Shown piece after piece: positions 17,809-26,795 of a DNA stretch of 64,000 nucleotides. Within the stretch, counting starts at the first letter, position 1; every line of letters starts with the position of its first letter. The DNA comes from Sphingomonas tagetis (GTDB taxonomy: Bacteria; Pseudomonadota; Alphaproteobacteria; Sphingomonadales; Sphingomonadaceae). The notes under the pieces were generated by a model. The model did not search any database. It saw nothing but the letters and a program-made list of their open reading frames with translations, and was not told the origin of the DNA. The position numbers and the translations under genes are program-made. The stretch spans positions 264,787 through 328,786 of the forward strand of contig NZ_JAMLDX010000004.1 of the NCBI RefSeq assembly GCF_024211275.1, written 5' to 3'.

Positions 17809-18128
17809 CGATGCGGCAAACGCGATCGGGAGGCTGGAGCTGAATACATTGTCGGCATAGCGGTTGAAAAAAAACCGCCACGGCTGGCTGCGGTGCTAAG
17901 GCTCGTTTCGAACGATCCCGTGGCTTGAGGCTGACTACGGCAAAGGCGCGCTGGTCCGGCGCGCTTGTCATAGCGCAACGATCGGACTGCTGGTTGTGAA
18001 GCCGCCTTAAAGGTTGTCCCCTCGGGCGGGGGCTGCCCGCTTCAGCGCTTTGGTCGAGAAGATCACCTGCCGACAGATAAGATGGGCCGCAAATCTTGGA
18101 CGAGCACATCGCTTTCACGGAGGGGATC
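17809..18128. other. Intergenic, leader of the TonB receptor gene
   Basis: No gene is recognised in these 320 bases. A hairpin GCGGTT-loop-AACCGC at 17860-17878 has an A-rich loop. The operator-like dyad at 18016-18033 belongs to the set described for the second catabolic cluster. GGAGGGG at 18119-18125 is the ribosome site of the receptor gene. Confidence 0.5.
18016..18033. promoter_or_regulatory. GTCCC-N8-GGG(A/G)C dyad upstream of TonB receptor
   Basis: GTCCC at 18016-18020 and GGGGC at 18029-18033 are separated by 8 bases. This is one base away from the perfect dyad GTCCC-N8-GGGAC found four times in the promoter gaps of this cluster. It ends 95 bases before the receptor ATG, a plausible activator or repressor position. 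Confidence 0.5.
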
Positions 18129-20327
18129 ATGACGGGCAAACTTTGCTACAAGCACCTGCTATCCGCCAGCTTGACTGCCATCTTGCTTGCGCAGTCCGCG
18201 AATGCGCAGGAACGGCAGGACGAGCCCTCGCAAAGCGCCTCCGAGGCGCTGGTGGGTGAGATCGTGGTCACCGCGACAAAGAAGGCTGACGGCGAGTCGC
18301 TGCAAGAGGTTCCCGCCGCCGTCACCGCCTATGGCTCCGCCCAGCTCGAGGCCGTGCAGTTTCGCAGCCTCGAAAGCCTCGCTTACTCGATGCCGAGCGT
18401 TCAGCTCGACCCGGTCGGCACGCAAAAGGGCGTGGCCAACTTCACCATCCGCGGTCTCGGCGTGAACAGCTCGGTACCCTCGATCGAGCCAACCGTTGGC
18501 ACGTTTGTCGACGGCGTCTATCTGGGGACGAACTACGGTGTCGTATTCGACACGTTCGACATCGACTCGGTCGAAGTGCTGCGCGGGCCGCAGGGCGTGC
18601 TGTTCGGTCGCAACGTGACGGGCGGCGCCGTTTCCTTGCGGACCAGTCGCCCGGATGGCAAGTTTCGGGTCAAGCTGCGCGCCAGCGCCGAGGCGAGCCT
18701 GACCGGCACCGGGGTCAACCAGACCTATGCAGCATCGGTTGAAGGCACCTTGGCGGACACATTGTTCGCCAAAGTCACGGGCTATTTTAGCGACGATGGC
18801 GGATATTTCCGTAACATCACGCTGAATCGCAACGATGGCAAGCTGCGCACCTGGTTCGTGCGCCCAACGCTCGTCTGGAATCCGGGCAATGGCTTCGACA
18901 TGACCCTGATCGGCGAGCATGGTAATTCGGACGGGGACGGCGGCGTACAGAGCAATCCGCGCTATGCCGGCAAGTTCGAGGTCGCGTCCAACGATCCTGG
19001 CTTCACCGACTCGCACTATAATGCGCTGACCCATGAGACCAATATCGATGTCGGCGTCGGCGATGGCCAAATCACCAACATCATAGGCTATCGCGAATTC
19101 CATATCGCGTCCCGCTATGATGCCGACGGTTCGCCGACGACGGTCTACCACATCGCTTATTCCACTCGGCAGAACCAGTTCAGCAACGAACTGCGCTATG
19201 CAGGCCGTTTTTTCGACCGGGTCGATCTGGTTGCGGGCCTGTATTACTTTACCCAGAACATAACGTATCTCTCACGCGACGATCTGCGCTATGCCAATCT
19301 GCAGGGCGACTTCGGTGGCAGGCAATATAGTAATGCCCTAGGTGCGTTCGCCAATGCCGATATCGATCTGTTCCAGAATCTGACCCTCGGCATCGGCACC
19401 CGAATTTCGCGTGATTACAAGCGTGTCGCGATTGCCACCCGGCGGTTTGCCAACCCGCAGCCGTGCGATATCATCGCGGAGACCTGCACCACTTACGACT
19501 TCCGCAGCAACCGGACATTCAACAGCTTTACGCCGCGGGTCAGCTTGAAATACGAGCCTGCCCAAGGCATCCAGCTCTATGGCTCCTATTCGAAGGGTGC
19601 ACGTAGCGGCGGATACAATCTTCGATCCGTAACCACCGCGGCCCCGCCTGGACCATTTAACGATGAGAAGCTGGACTCGTTCGAAGTAGGTTTCAAAGGC
19701 GATTTATTCGACCGTCGTCTCCGACTGAACATCAGCGCTTATGACACCAAGGTCAATCGGATGCAGCGCGAGCAGACCCAGGTCAATGCCGCCGGCACTC
19801 AGACGGTCATCGCGAACACGGCCGATGCGCGCCTGCGCGGGTTCGAAGCCGAGGCAACGGTAAGCGTCGCCAAGGGCCTCGTGTTCAAAGGCTCGGTCGG
19901 CTATGTCGATGGTAAATATACTCGCATCATCGCCGACATCAGCGGCGACGGCATCATCAACGCCACCGACTTGGCGCTGAAGATTCCGCGCCTTGCGCCC
20001 TGGACCTACAGCGCATCGCTCTTCTACGATACCGAGATCGGCTCGGCTGGCTCCGCGTCCTTCCAGCTGTCGTTCGATCATCGCGATGGCGCTGCGTTCA
20101 ACGATCGCAACGTGGGCTTCCTGCCGGCGATCGACAATCTTTATACGAATCTCGCTTTTGAGCCAGAGGCCGTGCCGGGTCTGAAATTGTCAATCTATGG
20201 CAAGAACCTGCTGAACGAGCGCAACTACGGCACTGACACGCCGCTCGGATCAATCCCCAGTGGCGGGTCGCATCAGACGGTCGATAAGGGCAGGGTCTTC
20301 GGTATCGAAGTGAACTATAAGTTCTGA
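18129..20327 (+). CDS. TonB-dependent outer-membrane receptor (cluster 2)
   Basis: This 732-residue protein begins with a signal peptide ending S-A-N-A-Q. It continues with V-G-E-I-V-V-T-A-T-K-K-A-D-G, a plug containing V-L-R-G-P-Q-G-V-L-F-G-R-N, and a beta-barrel that ends E-V-N-Y-K-F with the usual C-terminal Phe. The ATG at 18129 sits 3 bases after GGAGGGG. It is the catabolic, substrate-importing type frequent in sphingomonads. It opens the second catabolic cluster, with an operator-like dyad in its leader, and is followed by two hairpins, so it is probably transcribed alone. Confidence 0.93.
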   Translation: MTGKLCYKHLLSASLTAILLAQSANAQERQDEPSQSASEALVGEIVVTATKKADGESLQEVPAAVTAYGSAQLEAVQFRSLESLAYSMPSVQLDPVGTQKGVANFTIRGLGVNSSVPSIEPTVGTFVDGVYLGTNYGVVFDTFDIDSVEVLRGPQGVLFGRNVTGGAVSLRTSRPDGKFRVKLRASAEASLTGTGVNQTYAASVEGTLADTLFAKVTGYFSDDGGYFRNITLNRNDGKLRTWFVRPTLVWNPGNGFDMTLIGEHGNSDGDGGVQSNPRYAGKFEVASNDPGFTDSHYNALTHETNIDVGVGDGQITNIIGYREFHIASRYDADGSPTTVYHIAYSTRQNQFSNELRYAGRFFDRVDLVAGLYYFTQNITYLSRDDLRYANLQGDFGGRQYSNALGAFANADIDLFQNLTLGIGTRISRDYKRVAIATRRFANPQPCDIIAETCTTYDFRSNRTFNSFTPRVSLKYEPAQGIQLYGSYSKGARSGGYNLRSVTTAAPPGPFNDEKLDSFEVGFKGDLFDRRLRLNISAYDTKVNRMQREQTQVNAAGTQTVIANTADARLRGFEAEATVSVAKGLVFKGSVGYVDGKYTRIIADISGDGIINATDLALKIPRLAPWTYSASLFYDTEIGSAGSASFQLSFDHRDGAAFNDRNVGFLPAIDNLYTNLAFEPEAVPGLKLSIYGKNLLNERNYGTDTPLGSIPSGGSHQTVDKGRVFGIEVNYKF

Positions 20328-20335
20328 CTTGTTCC

Positions 20336-20362
20336 GGAAGCGCCGCCTCGGTCGGCGCTTCC
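20336..20362 (+). terminator. Terminator of the TonB receptor gene
   Basis: A perfect 10-base-pair stem (GGAAGCGCCG, 7-base loop, CGGCGCTTCC, then TTG) starts 9 bases after the receptor stop. Position and strength fit a rho-independent terminator, although the U tract is short. Confidence 0.75.
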
Positions 20363-20398
20363 TTGCCACCGGCCTCGATCGGATACAGTTAAAATAAT

Positions 20399-20432
20399 AG
20401 CCCGCCGCGCCGGCATTCCGGTGCGGCGGGCT
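20399..20432. terminator. Bidirectional hairpin between convergent genes
   Basis: Arms AGCCCGCCGC (20399-20408) and GCGGCGGGCT (20423-20432) enclose a smaller CCGG/CCGG stem, giving about 15 pairs with one G-T pair. The plus side reads on into TTAA and the minus side into ATTATTTT. It lies between the receptor gene and the convergent small gene at 20498, so it can end transcription from either side. Confidence 0.7.
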
Positions 20433-20497
20433 TAATGCATCCGGTGATGTCGAGCGTACGAAGCGCTCAACCTAATCGGGTCGAATGGTTATTCGCG

Positions 20498-20830
20498 TCA
20501 CAGGATTTCGAGCGCCTTGCGATAGTCCAGATCGTGTCCGTCCGGCGGCACCAGATAGGGCGCGCCGATCAGTTCCACCGCGGCGGACGCCTCGCACAAG
20601 CCGCACAGGATCCTGTACAGCCGCCGTTCCGGCTCCGGTAGCGCGTAGATGTCGAAAGGGTCGAGGTGGGCCAGCATTGCTTCCATTCGAGCCTGGACCG
20701 CCTCATAGAAGCGAGTCAGTTCCGCCTGAGTGGATGCTTTGCGGCGCTCATACCGCTCTCCGACTGAAGCGACGTTCCAGTCATCCGAAAAGGGCTCGAG
20801 ATCCTCGAACCCTGGTGGCAGCGTGCCCAT
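20498..20830 (-). CDS. Small hypothetical protein in the Rieske/MFS cluster
   Basis: This 110-residue protein starts M-G-T-L-P-P-G-F-E-D-L-E-P-F and is rich in acidic and aromatic residues, with a predicted helical middle (T-R-F-Y-E-A-V-Q-A-R-M-E). I do not recognise a domain; there is no signal peptide or membrane segment. AGGAGAGGAAAACGC before the ATG at 20828-20830 sets the start. It is divergent from the MFS gene across a gap holding two operator-like dyads, so it is probably co-regulated with the catabolic genes. It may be a pathway accessory protein. Confidence 0.7.
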   Translation of the reverse strand: MGTLPPGFEDLEPFSDDWNVASVGERYERRKASTQAELTRFYEAVQARMEAMLAHLDPFDIYALPEPERRLYRILCGLCEASAAVELIGAPYLVPPDGHDLDYRKALEIL

Positions 20831-20933
20831 GCGTTTTCCTCTCCTTTCCCTGCCACCTGGTCCAACCCAATGAATATCTTCCAGAGGCGACTGTTGCGAC
20901 CTGCAATCTAGCGAGCTGAAAGTGTGTCGTCCT

Positions 20934-20989
20934 GTCCCCTTCTGCCGGGGCAGGCTGCCGCATCGGTCAGCGTCCCTCAGCACGGGGAC
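20934..20989. promoter_or_regulatory. Two GTCCC-N8-GGGAC dyads in the divergent promoter
   Basis: The first dyad (20934-20951) reads GTCCC-N8-GGGGC with one mismatch. The second (20972-20989) is perfect, GTCCC-N8-GGGAC. They are 38 bases apart centre to centre and lie between the small minus-strand gene and the MFS gene, ending 71 bases before the MFS ATG. Confidence 0.65.
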
Positions 20990-21059
20990 ATACGACGCAT
21001 TGTAAAAAGCGTCCATTGACATGCTGGAAGGCGTCGCAAGGATTGCCCAGGGAGGATGT

Positions 21060-22718
21060 ATGACGACGCTATCCGCTGATGCTGGCGCGACGCGCGCCAA
21101 AGGGAATGCGGATCAGAGCGGCCACGGCGACGCCACTGCCGTCGGCCTGTATCGCTGGTACGTTTTGACCGTGATGATGTTGATCTATGCCTTCAACTTC
21201 ATCGATCGACAGATCCTGACCATCCTTGCGCCTTATCTTAAAGCCGATCTCGGGTTCACCGATGCGCAGCTTGGCCTGTTGTTCGGCACGACTTTTGCGC
21301 TTTTCTACGGCGTTCTCGGCATCCCGCTCGCGAAGCTCGCCGACGGTTGGAGCCGGGTCAAGACACTCGCGATCGGGCTGTCCTTCTGGTCATTGATGAC
21401 GACCCTGTCCGGGATGGGCACGAACTTTGCGCACCTTGGTTTGGCGCGCGTAGGCGTGGGGGTGGGGGAGGCCAGTGCATCGCCGGCGGCCGTTTCGCTG
21501 CTCGGCGACTATTTTCCCAAGCGGATGCGCGCGACGATCCTCGCGCTGTTTTCGAGCGGCATCTATGTAGGCGCTGGCGTCTCGCTCATGATTGGGGGGG
21601 TGATCGTCGCCAACTGGGACGGTGCTTTCGGCCTTAAGGGATGGCAGGCGGCGTTCGTAATCGTTGGCTTGCCCGGCCTGCTGCTTGCGGCGCTCGTCGC
21701 CCTGACTATTCGCGAGCCGGTGCGCGGAGGCATGGATGGCGAAGTGCCGCCGCCACCGATCGCCCGGCCGTTCAAGGCCGTAGCCGTTGAAGTGGCTTCG
21801 ATGTTCCCGCCGTGGAGCATCAGCTCGCTGCGACGGGCAGGTGCCAGCCGTACAACAGTGTTGACCAACGTCTTCCTGCTTCTGGGTGCGCTGATCGGCG
21901 CGATCGTCATCACGTTGCTTACCGACCAGCTGCTTTCGCCATCGCGGCGCGCGCCGCTTTTCACGCTGTTCGGCGTTACCGTTACCACCAATTTGGTGCA
22001 GTGGCTCGCACTGGCGCTTGCTTTCTATGCGTCGGCCAGTTGGGTGCAGGGGATTCGGCTGCGCGATCCGGTCGCGCATCGCCTGATCGTGGCAACGCCG
22101 GCCTTTATGTCGATGTGCGCGGCTTGCGGGCTGCTTGGCGTATACATGTTCGCCACCAACGGGTTCGTCTTCGTATACGCGACTCGATATCTCGGCTTCG
22201 GGCCTGACATGGGCCTGACCCTGGGTGGCATCTCAATCGTCGCCGGCGTCGGCGGCATGGCTGTCGGTGGGGTCATCGCCGACTTCATCAAGCGCCGCCA
22301 TCCCGGCGGGCGCATGTACATGCTCATGGTGATGACGACGCTGTTCACCGCATCGACGCTCGTGCAATTCACGACCGAGAATTCGCAAATTTTTCTGCTC
22401 ACTTATTTTACCTCGCTGCTCGTGTTAACCGGATGGACCCCGATCATGGTCGCCACGAGCCAAGATTTGTCCACCTCGAGGCTGCGTGGAACCGCGATGG
22501 CAGTCACAGCGCTGATGACGAATGTAATCGGCTTGGGTGTAGGTCCGTATGTCGTGGGGTTCGTGAGTGACGCGACGGGCGATCTGCGCACGGGCATCCT
22601 TTCTGTGCTCCTGACAGTTCCGGCGACGCTCGGCTTGCTCTTCTACACCGCCCGACACCTGCCTGAAGCCGAGCGTACGATTTTGATTCGTGCCGGCACT
22701 GCCGGCGGGGACGTCTAG
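21060..22718 (+). CDS. MFS transporter, spinster-like
   Basis: This 552-residue protein has 12 or so predicted membrane helices and the motifs of the spinster-like major facilitator group: Y-A-F-N-F-I-D-R-Q-I-L in helix 1, L-A-D-G-W-S-R-V-K in loop 2-3, and R-V-G-V-G-V-G-E-A-S-A-S-P in helix 4-5. A longer than usual central loop separates the halves. GGGAGGATGT precedes the ATG at 21060. It sits in the inner membrane and probably moves the compound admitted by the TonB receptor, or exports a product. The direction and substrate are not visible from sequence. Confidence 0.9.
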   Translation: MTTLSADAGATRAKGNADQSGHGDATAVGLYRWYVLTVMMLIYAFNFIDRQILTILAPYLKADLGFTDAQLGLLFGTTFALFYGVLGIPLAKLADGWSRVKTLAIGLSFWSLMTTLSGMGTNFAHLGLARVGVGVGEASASPAAVSLLGDYFPKRMRATILALFSSGIYVGAGVSLMIGGVIVANWDGAFGLKGWQAAFVIVGLPGLLLAALVALTIREPVRGGMDGEVPPPPIARPFKAVAVEVASMFPPWSISSLRRAGASRTTVLTNVFLLLGALIGAIVITLLTDQLLSPSRRAPLFTLFGVTVTTNLVQWLALALAFYASASWVQGIRLRDPVAHRLIVATPAFMSMCAACGLLGVYMFATNGFVFVYATRYLGFGPDMGLTLGGISIVAGVGGMAVGGVIADFIKRRHPGGRMYMLMVMTTLFTASTLVQFTTENSQIFLLTYFTSLLVLTGWTPIMVATSQDLSTSRLRGTAMAVTALMTNVIGLGVGPYVVGFVSDATGDLRTGILSVLLTVPATLGLLFYTARHLPEAERTILIRAGTAGGDV

Positions 22719-23198
22719 AGCCGGATTAAGCCGAGGCGCGACATCGTGACTGCTCTGTCGTCGGTCCGGCAAAGACGCTGGCCGCAGCGCGTAGCGCCGT
22801 TACGACGCACGGGCCGCTACGCTGCCAGCTGGCACCACCGAACAATTGCACGGCAACAGGCAGCATTTGGCGCCAGGCAGCGTCGCTCGTCAATCAAGGT
22901 GCGTCCACATTGCTCCACCCGTGGCTTCTCGCCCGGCGCTCGATCCGTTCCATTACGGTCCCGCCACCGGGCCCAGGAAGGCGAGGCACCTAGCCGCTAG
23001 TGTAGACGTGCAAGCGGCCGGTCTGGGGTCGACCGAGCATATGGGATAGCGGGGTAAGGTCAGCCTGTTTCCGCGACACTGCTTGGACGCGACTAGTCGG
23101 ACAAGGTTGATCGCGTCAGCGAGTGGTTCAGCCGCTCCATTCTTCCAGACACGTCCCGCGCGCTGCGGTGGCTCAAGGCTTCGCGCGTGTGGTCCGGT
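22719..23198. other. 480 bases between convergent genes, no gene seen
   Basis: This gap separates the ends of the MFS gene and the Rieske gene. It holds no frame with a domain or ribosome site and no strong terminator-like hairpin that I could see. It may be remnant DNA. Confidence 0.5.
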
Positions 23199-24464
23199 TC
23201 AGAGCATGTCCGCGACGCTGTCCGCAGCGATGAAGCGGTGGACCGTCTGGTCGAGCAGGCGCAGCATCACCTCATTGTCGCTGTACTGCATGAACTCCAG
23301 CGGTGTCGTCGCTAGCGCATCCTGCTGCCAGGCAAGATTGATCATGTCTTCCATGACGACCTCTCGCTGGCGGCCGACGGCGAACTCCTGCGCCATGCGC
23401 TGGCGGATGTTGGTCGCCTTGGCGAAGTAAAGCGTCGCTTCCCAGATCATCTTGTCGTGCGCAAGCGGCCACCAGCGGACCACGGTCGAGCCGTAAGACC
23501 GGGAATAGAGAAACGTATTGGGGAAAACGAGGTAGATGTCCTGCGCCCACGCTTCGCTCCGCGTCACATTGATTGCGGGATGATCTAGGCCGGCCGCGAC
23601 CATTTCCGCGCGGGAGCGCGGACCGTGATAGCCACGCGCGGAGAATTGCGCCTCGACCGGCGAGGTGGCCGGATTGGGTGTGAAGTTCGAATTGCCATAC
23701 AGGTTGATCGCGGTGTGCATGCCCCAATGGCCAATTCCCTCGGGATGACCGAACGGGTTTTTCGACGAGGCGTACTGATTGCCGATCGTCTTGGGATGGA
23801 GGGTCCGGATGTGATAAGCCTCAAGGAAGGCACCGATCGCGAGCTTCCAGTTGCATTTCCAAACCGCCTGGACCTTGACCGACTGTGTGTCAGGGTGAAG
23901 CGGAAAGCCTGGTAGTTCCTGCAGGCCGGCGTAATGCTGTCCGAAGCTGCCAAGGAACTCTGCGAGCGTGACATCCGGCGTCTTCTGGAAGTTGAGGAAG
24001 ATGAACCCTTCCCATATTTCGCAATTTACCGGTAGCAAGTTCAGCGTTTCCTTCTCGGGTGAGAAGAACATCGCTTCGTCGGGAATATACACTAGCCGAC
24101 CATCGAGGTCGAAGTTCCAGCTGTGATAGCGACACTTGAGCGATCGCACGCATCCAGAATCGGCTCCCGGCGGCGAAATCTTGCTACCGCGATGAGGACA
24201 GACATCGTAAAAGGCGCGGATGACACCATCCTTCCCGCGCACGATGATAACTTTCGCGTCGGCTGCGGCGATGTCCTTGACGATATATTCGCCGGGCTTG
24301 GCCACATCGTTGGCATGCGCGATATTCAACCAGGCGCGCTTGAAGATGCGCTCCTTCTCCAGCTTGAAGAAATCGGGTGAACGATAGGGCTCGACCGGCA
24401 CCGGGGCCGTCGGCAGGTCGAACTGGCGGTGATAGATCACATCCTTCTCGCTGACGACGATCAT
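23199..24464 (-). CDS. Rieske non-haem iron oxygenase, alpha subunit
   Basis: This 421-residue protein has a Rieske [2Fe-2S] domain with C89-P-H91 and C111-R-Y-H114. The catalytic domain has the mononuclear iron ligands H218 and H223 in E-A-Y-H-I-R-T-L-H. The bridging residue before H218 is Glu215, where classic ring-hydroxylating dioxygenases have Asp. It would hydroxylate, demethylate or dihydroxylate an aromatic or alicyclic substrate. GGAGAG precedes the ATG at 24462-24464. No ferredoxin or reductase gene lies in the window, so electrons must come from proteins encoded elsewhere. It is divergent from the CoA-transferase gene, with a shared operator-like dyad. Confidence 0.92.
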   Translation of the reverse strand: MIVVSEKDVIYHRQFDLPTAPVPVEPYRSPDFFKLEKERIFKRAWLNIAHANDVAKPGEYIVKDIAAADAKVIIVRGKDGVIRAFYDVCPHRGSKISPPGADSGCVRSLKCRYHSWNFDLDGRLVYIPDEAMFFSPEKETLNLLPVNCEIWEGFIFLNFQKTPDVTLAEFLGSFGQHYAGLQELPGFPLHPDTQSVKVQAVWKCNWKLAIGAFLEAYHIRTLHPKTIGNQYASSKNPFGHPEGIGHWGMHTAINLYGNSNFTPNPATSPVEAQFSARGYHGPRSRAEMVAAGLDHPAINVTRSEAWAQDIYLVFPNTFLYSRSYGSTVVRWWPLAHDKMIWEATLYFAKATNIRQRMAQEFAVGRQREVVMEDMINLAWQQDALATTPLEFMQYSDNEVMLRLLDQTVHRFIAADSVADML

Positions 24465-24553
24465 GCTACTCTCCAAATTCGGTTGCCGACCGGCGTACAA
24501 GGCCGCTCGCACGCATCATCACTCTATAATCGAATGTGGATCGCTTCCAGTCA

Positions 24554-24571
24554 GTCCCCGAGGCGGGGGAC
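24554..24571. promoter_or_regulatory. Perfect GTCCC-N8-GGGAC dyad between Rieske and CoA-transferase genes
   Basis: GTCCC at 24554-24558 and GGGAC at 24567-24571 flank 8 bases; a sixth base pair (C and G) extends each arm. It stands 89 bases from the Rieske start and 77 bases from the CoA-transferase start, and so can act on both divergent units. Confidence 0.7.
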
Positions 24572-24648
24572 GGCGCGCGTTCGAAATGGCACGTACTAGA
24601 TGGTCAGGAGGCACGGATCGGCGCGTGCCGTTTCGCAGGAGAGAGATA

Positions 24649-25878
24649 GTGACCGATCAACCCACGCAACGGCCAGCCCTGGCGGGGTTGCGGGTGTTGG
24701 AGATCGGTCATTTCGTCGCTGCGCCGTTCTGCACCCGACTCCTCGGCGATCTGGGAGCGGACATCATTAAGGTCGAGCCGCTCGGTGGCGATCCAGTGCG
24801 AAAATGGGGCGAGCAGGTGAACGGACGATCGCTGTGGTGGTCGGTCCACGGGCGAAACAAGCGCAGCATCGCGCTCGACCTCAAGGCCCAAGAGTCGCGC
24901 GAAATCATCCTGAAGCTGGTCGCCGCCTGCGATGTTGTGGTCGAGAACTTCCGGCCAGGTCAGCTTGAGCGGATGGGGTTCGGCGATGCGGCGCTGCGTG
25001 CGGTAAGGCCCGACCTGATCATCACTCACATCTCGGGCTACGGGCAAACCGGACCCTACCGCGATCGAGCCGCGTTCGGTGTCATCGGGGAGGCCGTCGG
25101 TGGGCTTCGTCATCTGACCAACCATCCGCCTGGCACCTATGGCCTGCCGCCCGTGCGGGTAGGAGTCAGCATCGGGGATTCGATTGCAGGCCTTTATGCA
25201 GCCTTCGGCACGCTGGCGGCATTGTGGCAGCGCGACCGGGCCGGTGGGGACGGGGCAGGGCGCAGCCTGGACGTTGCGCTGACCGAGAGCGTGCTGAGCA
25301 TGATGGAGGCGATGCTCCCCGAATTTGGCAAGCTGGGCAAGATCAAACAGCCGACCGGCGGCGGGATCGCGACTGCGGCACCCTCTAACGCCTATCCGAC
25401 GCAGGATGGCGGTTTCGTGCTGATCGCAGCCAACTCCGAGCCGCTGTTCGCGCGACTTGCAGTCTTGCTTGGGCAGCCCGGGCTGACGCAAAACGTGCGC
25501 TTTGCGGACAATCCTGCGCGGGTGGCGCATGCGATCGAGCTCGATGCAATCATCGCTGAATGGACCCGAACGCTGACCTCAGCCGAGCTTGAGATGCGGC
25601 TGAACGCCGCCGACATTCCGAACTCCAAGGCTTATACTGCCGCAGATGTGGCGCAGGACCCGCAGTTTCGCTTCAGGGACATGGTGCGCGACGTCGAGGA
25701 TCCCCTGATTGGAAAGGTCCTTCACGCCGGCATCGTTCCGCATATCCCGGACGCACCCGGTACGATCCGCTGGACGGGCCCCGACATCGGAGAGCATGGC
25801 GACGAGATCCTGTCCGAACTCGCCGGCTACGAACCCGGCCGGATCGCCGGGCTGCGCGAAGCGGGGGTGCTGGCATGA
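24649..25878 (+). CDS. Family III (CaiB/BaiF) CoA-transferase
   Basis: This 409-residue protein shows the class III CoA-transferase pattern: L-A-G-L-R-V-L-E-I-G-H-F-V-A-A-P-F, then G-A-D-I-I-K-V-E-P, R-N-K-R-S-I-A-L-D-L, and E-N-F-R-P-G-Q-L-E-R. These enzymes move CoA from succinyl-CoA or another acyl-CoA to a carboxylic acid. GTG at 24649 follows AGGAGAG. The stop overlaps the lyase start (ATGA), and the dehydratase subunits follow, so the four genes form a tight unit. The likely role is activation of a hydroxy-dicarboxylate for cleavage by the lyase; the acid itself is not known. Confidence 0.9.
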   Translation: MTDQPTQRPALAGLRVLEIGHFVAAPFCTRLLGDLGADIIKVEPLGGDPVRKWGEQVNGRSLWWSVHGRNKRSIALDLKAQESREIILKLVAACDVVVENFRPGQLERMGFGDAALRAVRPDLIITHISGYGQTGPYRDRAAFGVIGEAVGGLRHLTNHPPGTYGLPPVRVGVSIGDSIAGLYAAFGTLAALWQRDRAGGDGAGRSLDVALTESVLSMMEAMLPEFGKLGKIKQPTGGGIATAAPSNAYPTQDGGFVLIAANSEPLFARLAVLLGQPGLTQNVRFADNPARVAHAIELDAIIAEWTRTLTSAELEMRLNAADIPNSKAYTAADVAQDPQFRFRDMVRDVEDPLIGKVLHAGIVPHIPDAPGTIRWTGPDIGEHGDEILSELAGYEPGRIAGLREAGVLA

Positions 25879-26795
25879 CGTCGCGTGTGCTCACGTTGGT
25901 GGAGGTTGGTCCGCGCGATGGCTTCCAGTCGATCGATGCGCTTATTCCGACAGCGCAGAAGCTGAAGATGATCGATGAACTCTATGATGCCGGCGTTCGG
26001 CGCATGGAGGCGACCGCCTTCGTCAGCGACGCGGCGGTTCCGCAGCTGGCCGATGCCGGCGAGGTGATGTCCCATGCTCAGTCGCTCGACGGCCTCGATG
26101 TCCAGGTACTCGTGCCCAACCTGCGTCATGCGGAACGTGCGCTGGCGGCGGGCGCGCGGCACCTTGCATTCGTGCTGTCGGTGTCTGAGCGGCATAATCG
26201 CGGGAACGTCCGTCGCGCACCGCTAGAATCAGCCGCTGAATACGCGCGCATTGTGGCGGCTTTGCCCGACGGCGTGGCCATGCGCCTCAACGTGGCAACC
26301 GCTTTCGATTGTCCACATGACGGGTTGGTGGCGGCTGGCGCTACGCTGGCGCTGCTCGAGCACTTGGTCGATGTCATGCCGGAAGCTGAAATCTGCCCGT
26401 GCGATACGACCGGGCGCGTGACGCCGGACCGTGTGACCGGCCTGTTCGCGGCGGCGCGCGAGCGTTTCCCGCAGGCGCGGCATTGGGCCTATCACGGCCA
26501 CGACACCTATGGGCTGGGCATGGCCAACGTGCTCGCCGCCTGGGCTGCGGGCATCGACGTCATCGACGCATCGTTCGGGGGACTGGGCGGTTGTCCGTTT
26601 GCCCCCGGCGCCACTGGAAATGTGGCGAGCGAGGATGTCATCTGGACGTTCGAGCAGATGGGGGTGGAAACCGGCATTGACCTGGACGCACTGATCGCAG
26701 TCGCTCGCTCTGGGGCTTCGCTGCCCGGGGCGTTGAGCGGCGGGCGAGTTCGGGAAGTGATCAACGCCATGCTCTGCCTGGAGCCGACCGCATGA
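25875..26795 (+). CDS. Hydroxymethylglutaryl-CoA lyase-like enzyme
   Basis: This 306-residue DRE-TIM barrel protein matches HMG-CoA lyases. It has [10 protein letters not shown] at the start of the barrel, the metal-binding H-G-H-D-T-Y-G, and the active-site loop [13 protein letters not shown] with the catalytic Cys. It cleaves a 3-hydroxy-3-methyl-acyl-CoA such as HMG-CoA or a citramalyl-CoA-like compound to acetyl-CoA or a relative plus a keto acid. Start and stop both overlap neighbours by ATGA. With a CoA-transferase before it and LeuCD-like subunits after, a citramalate-type cleavage is at least as likely as leucine degradation. Confidence 0.88.
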   Translation: MTSRVLTLVEVGPRDGFQSIDALIPTAQKLKMIDELYDAGVRRMEATAFVSDAAVPQLADAGEVMSHAQSLDGLDVQVLVPNLRHAERALAAGARHLAFVLSVSERHNRGNVRRAPLESAAEYARIVAALPDGVAMRLNVATAFDCPHDGLVAAGATLALLEHLVDVMPEAEICPCDTTGRVTPDRVTGLFAAARERFPQARHWAYHGHDTYGLGMANVLAAWAAGIDVIDASFGGLGGCPFAPGATGNVASEDVIWTFEQMGVETGIDLDALIAVARSGASLPGALSGGRVREVINAMLCLEPTA

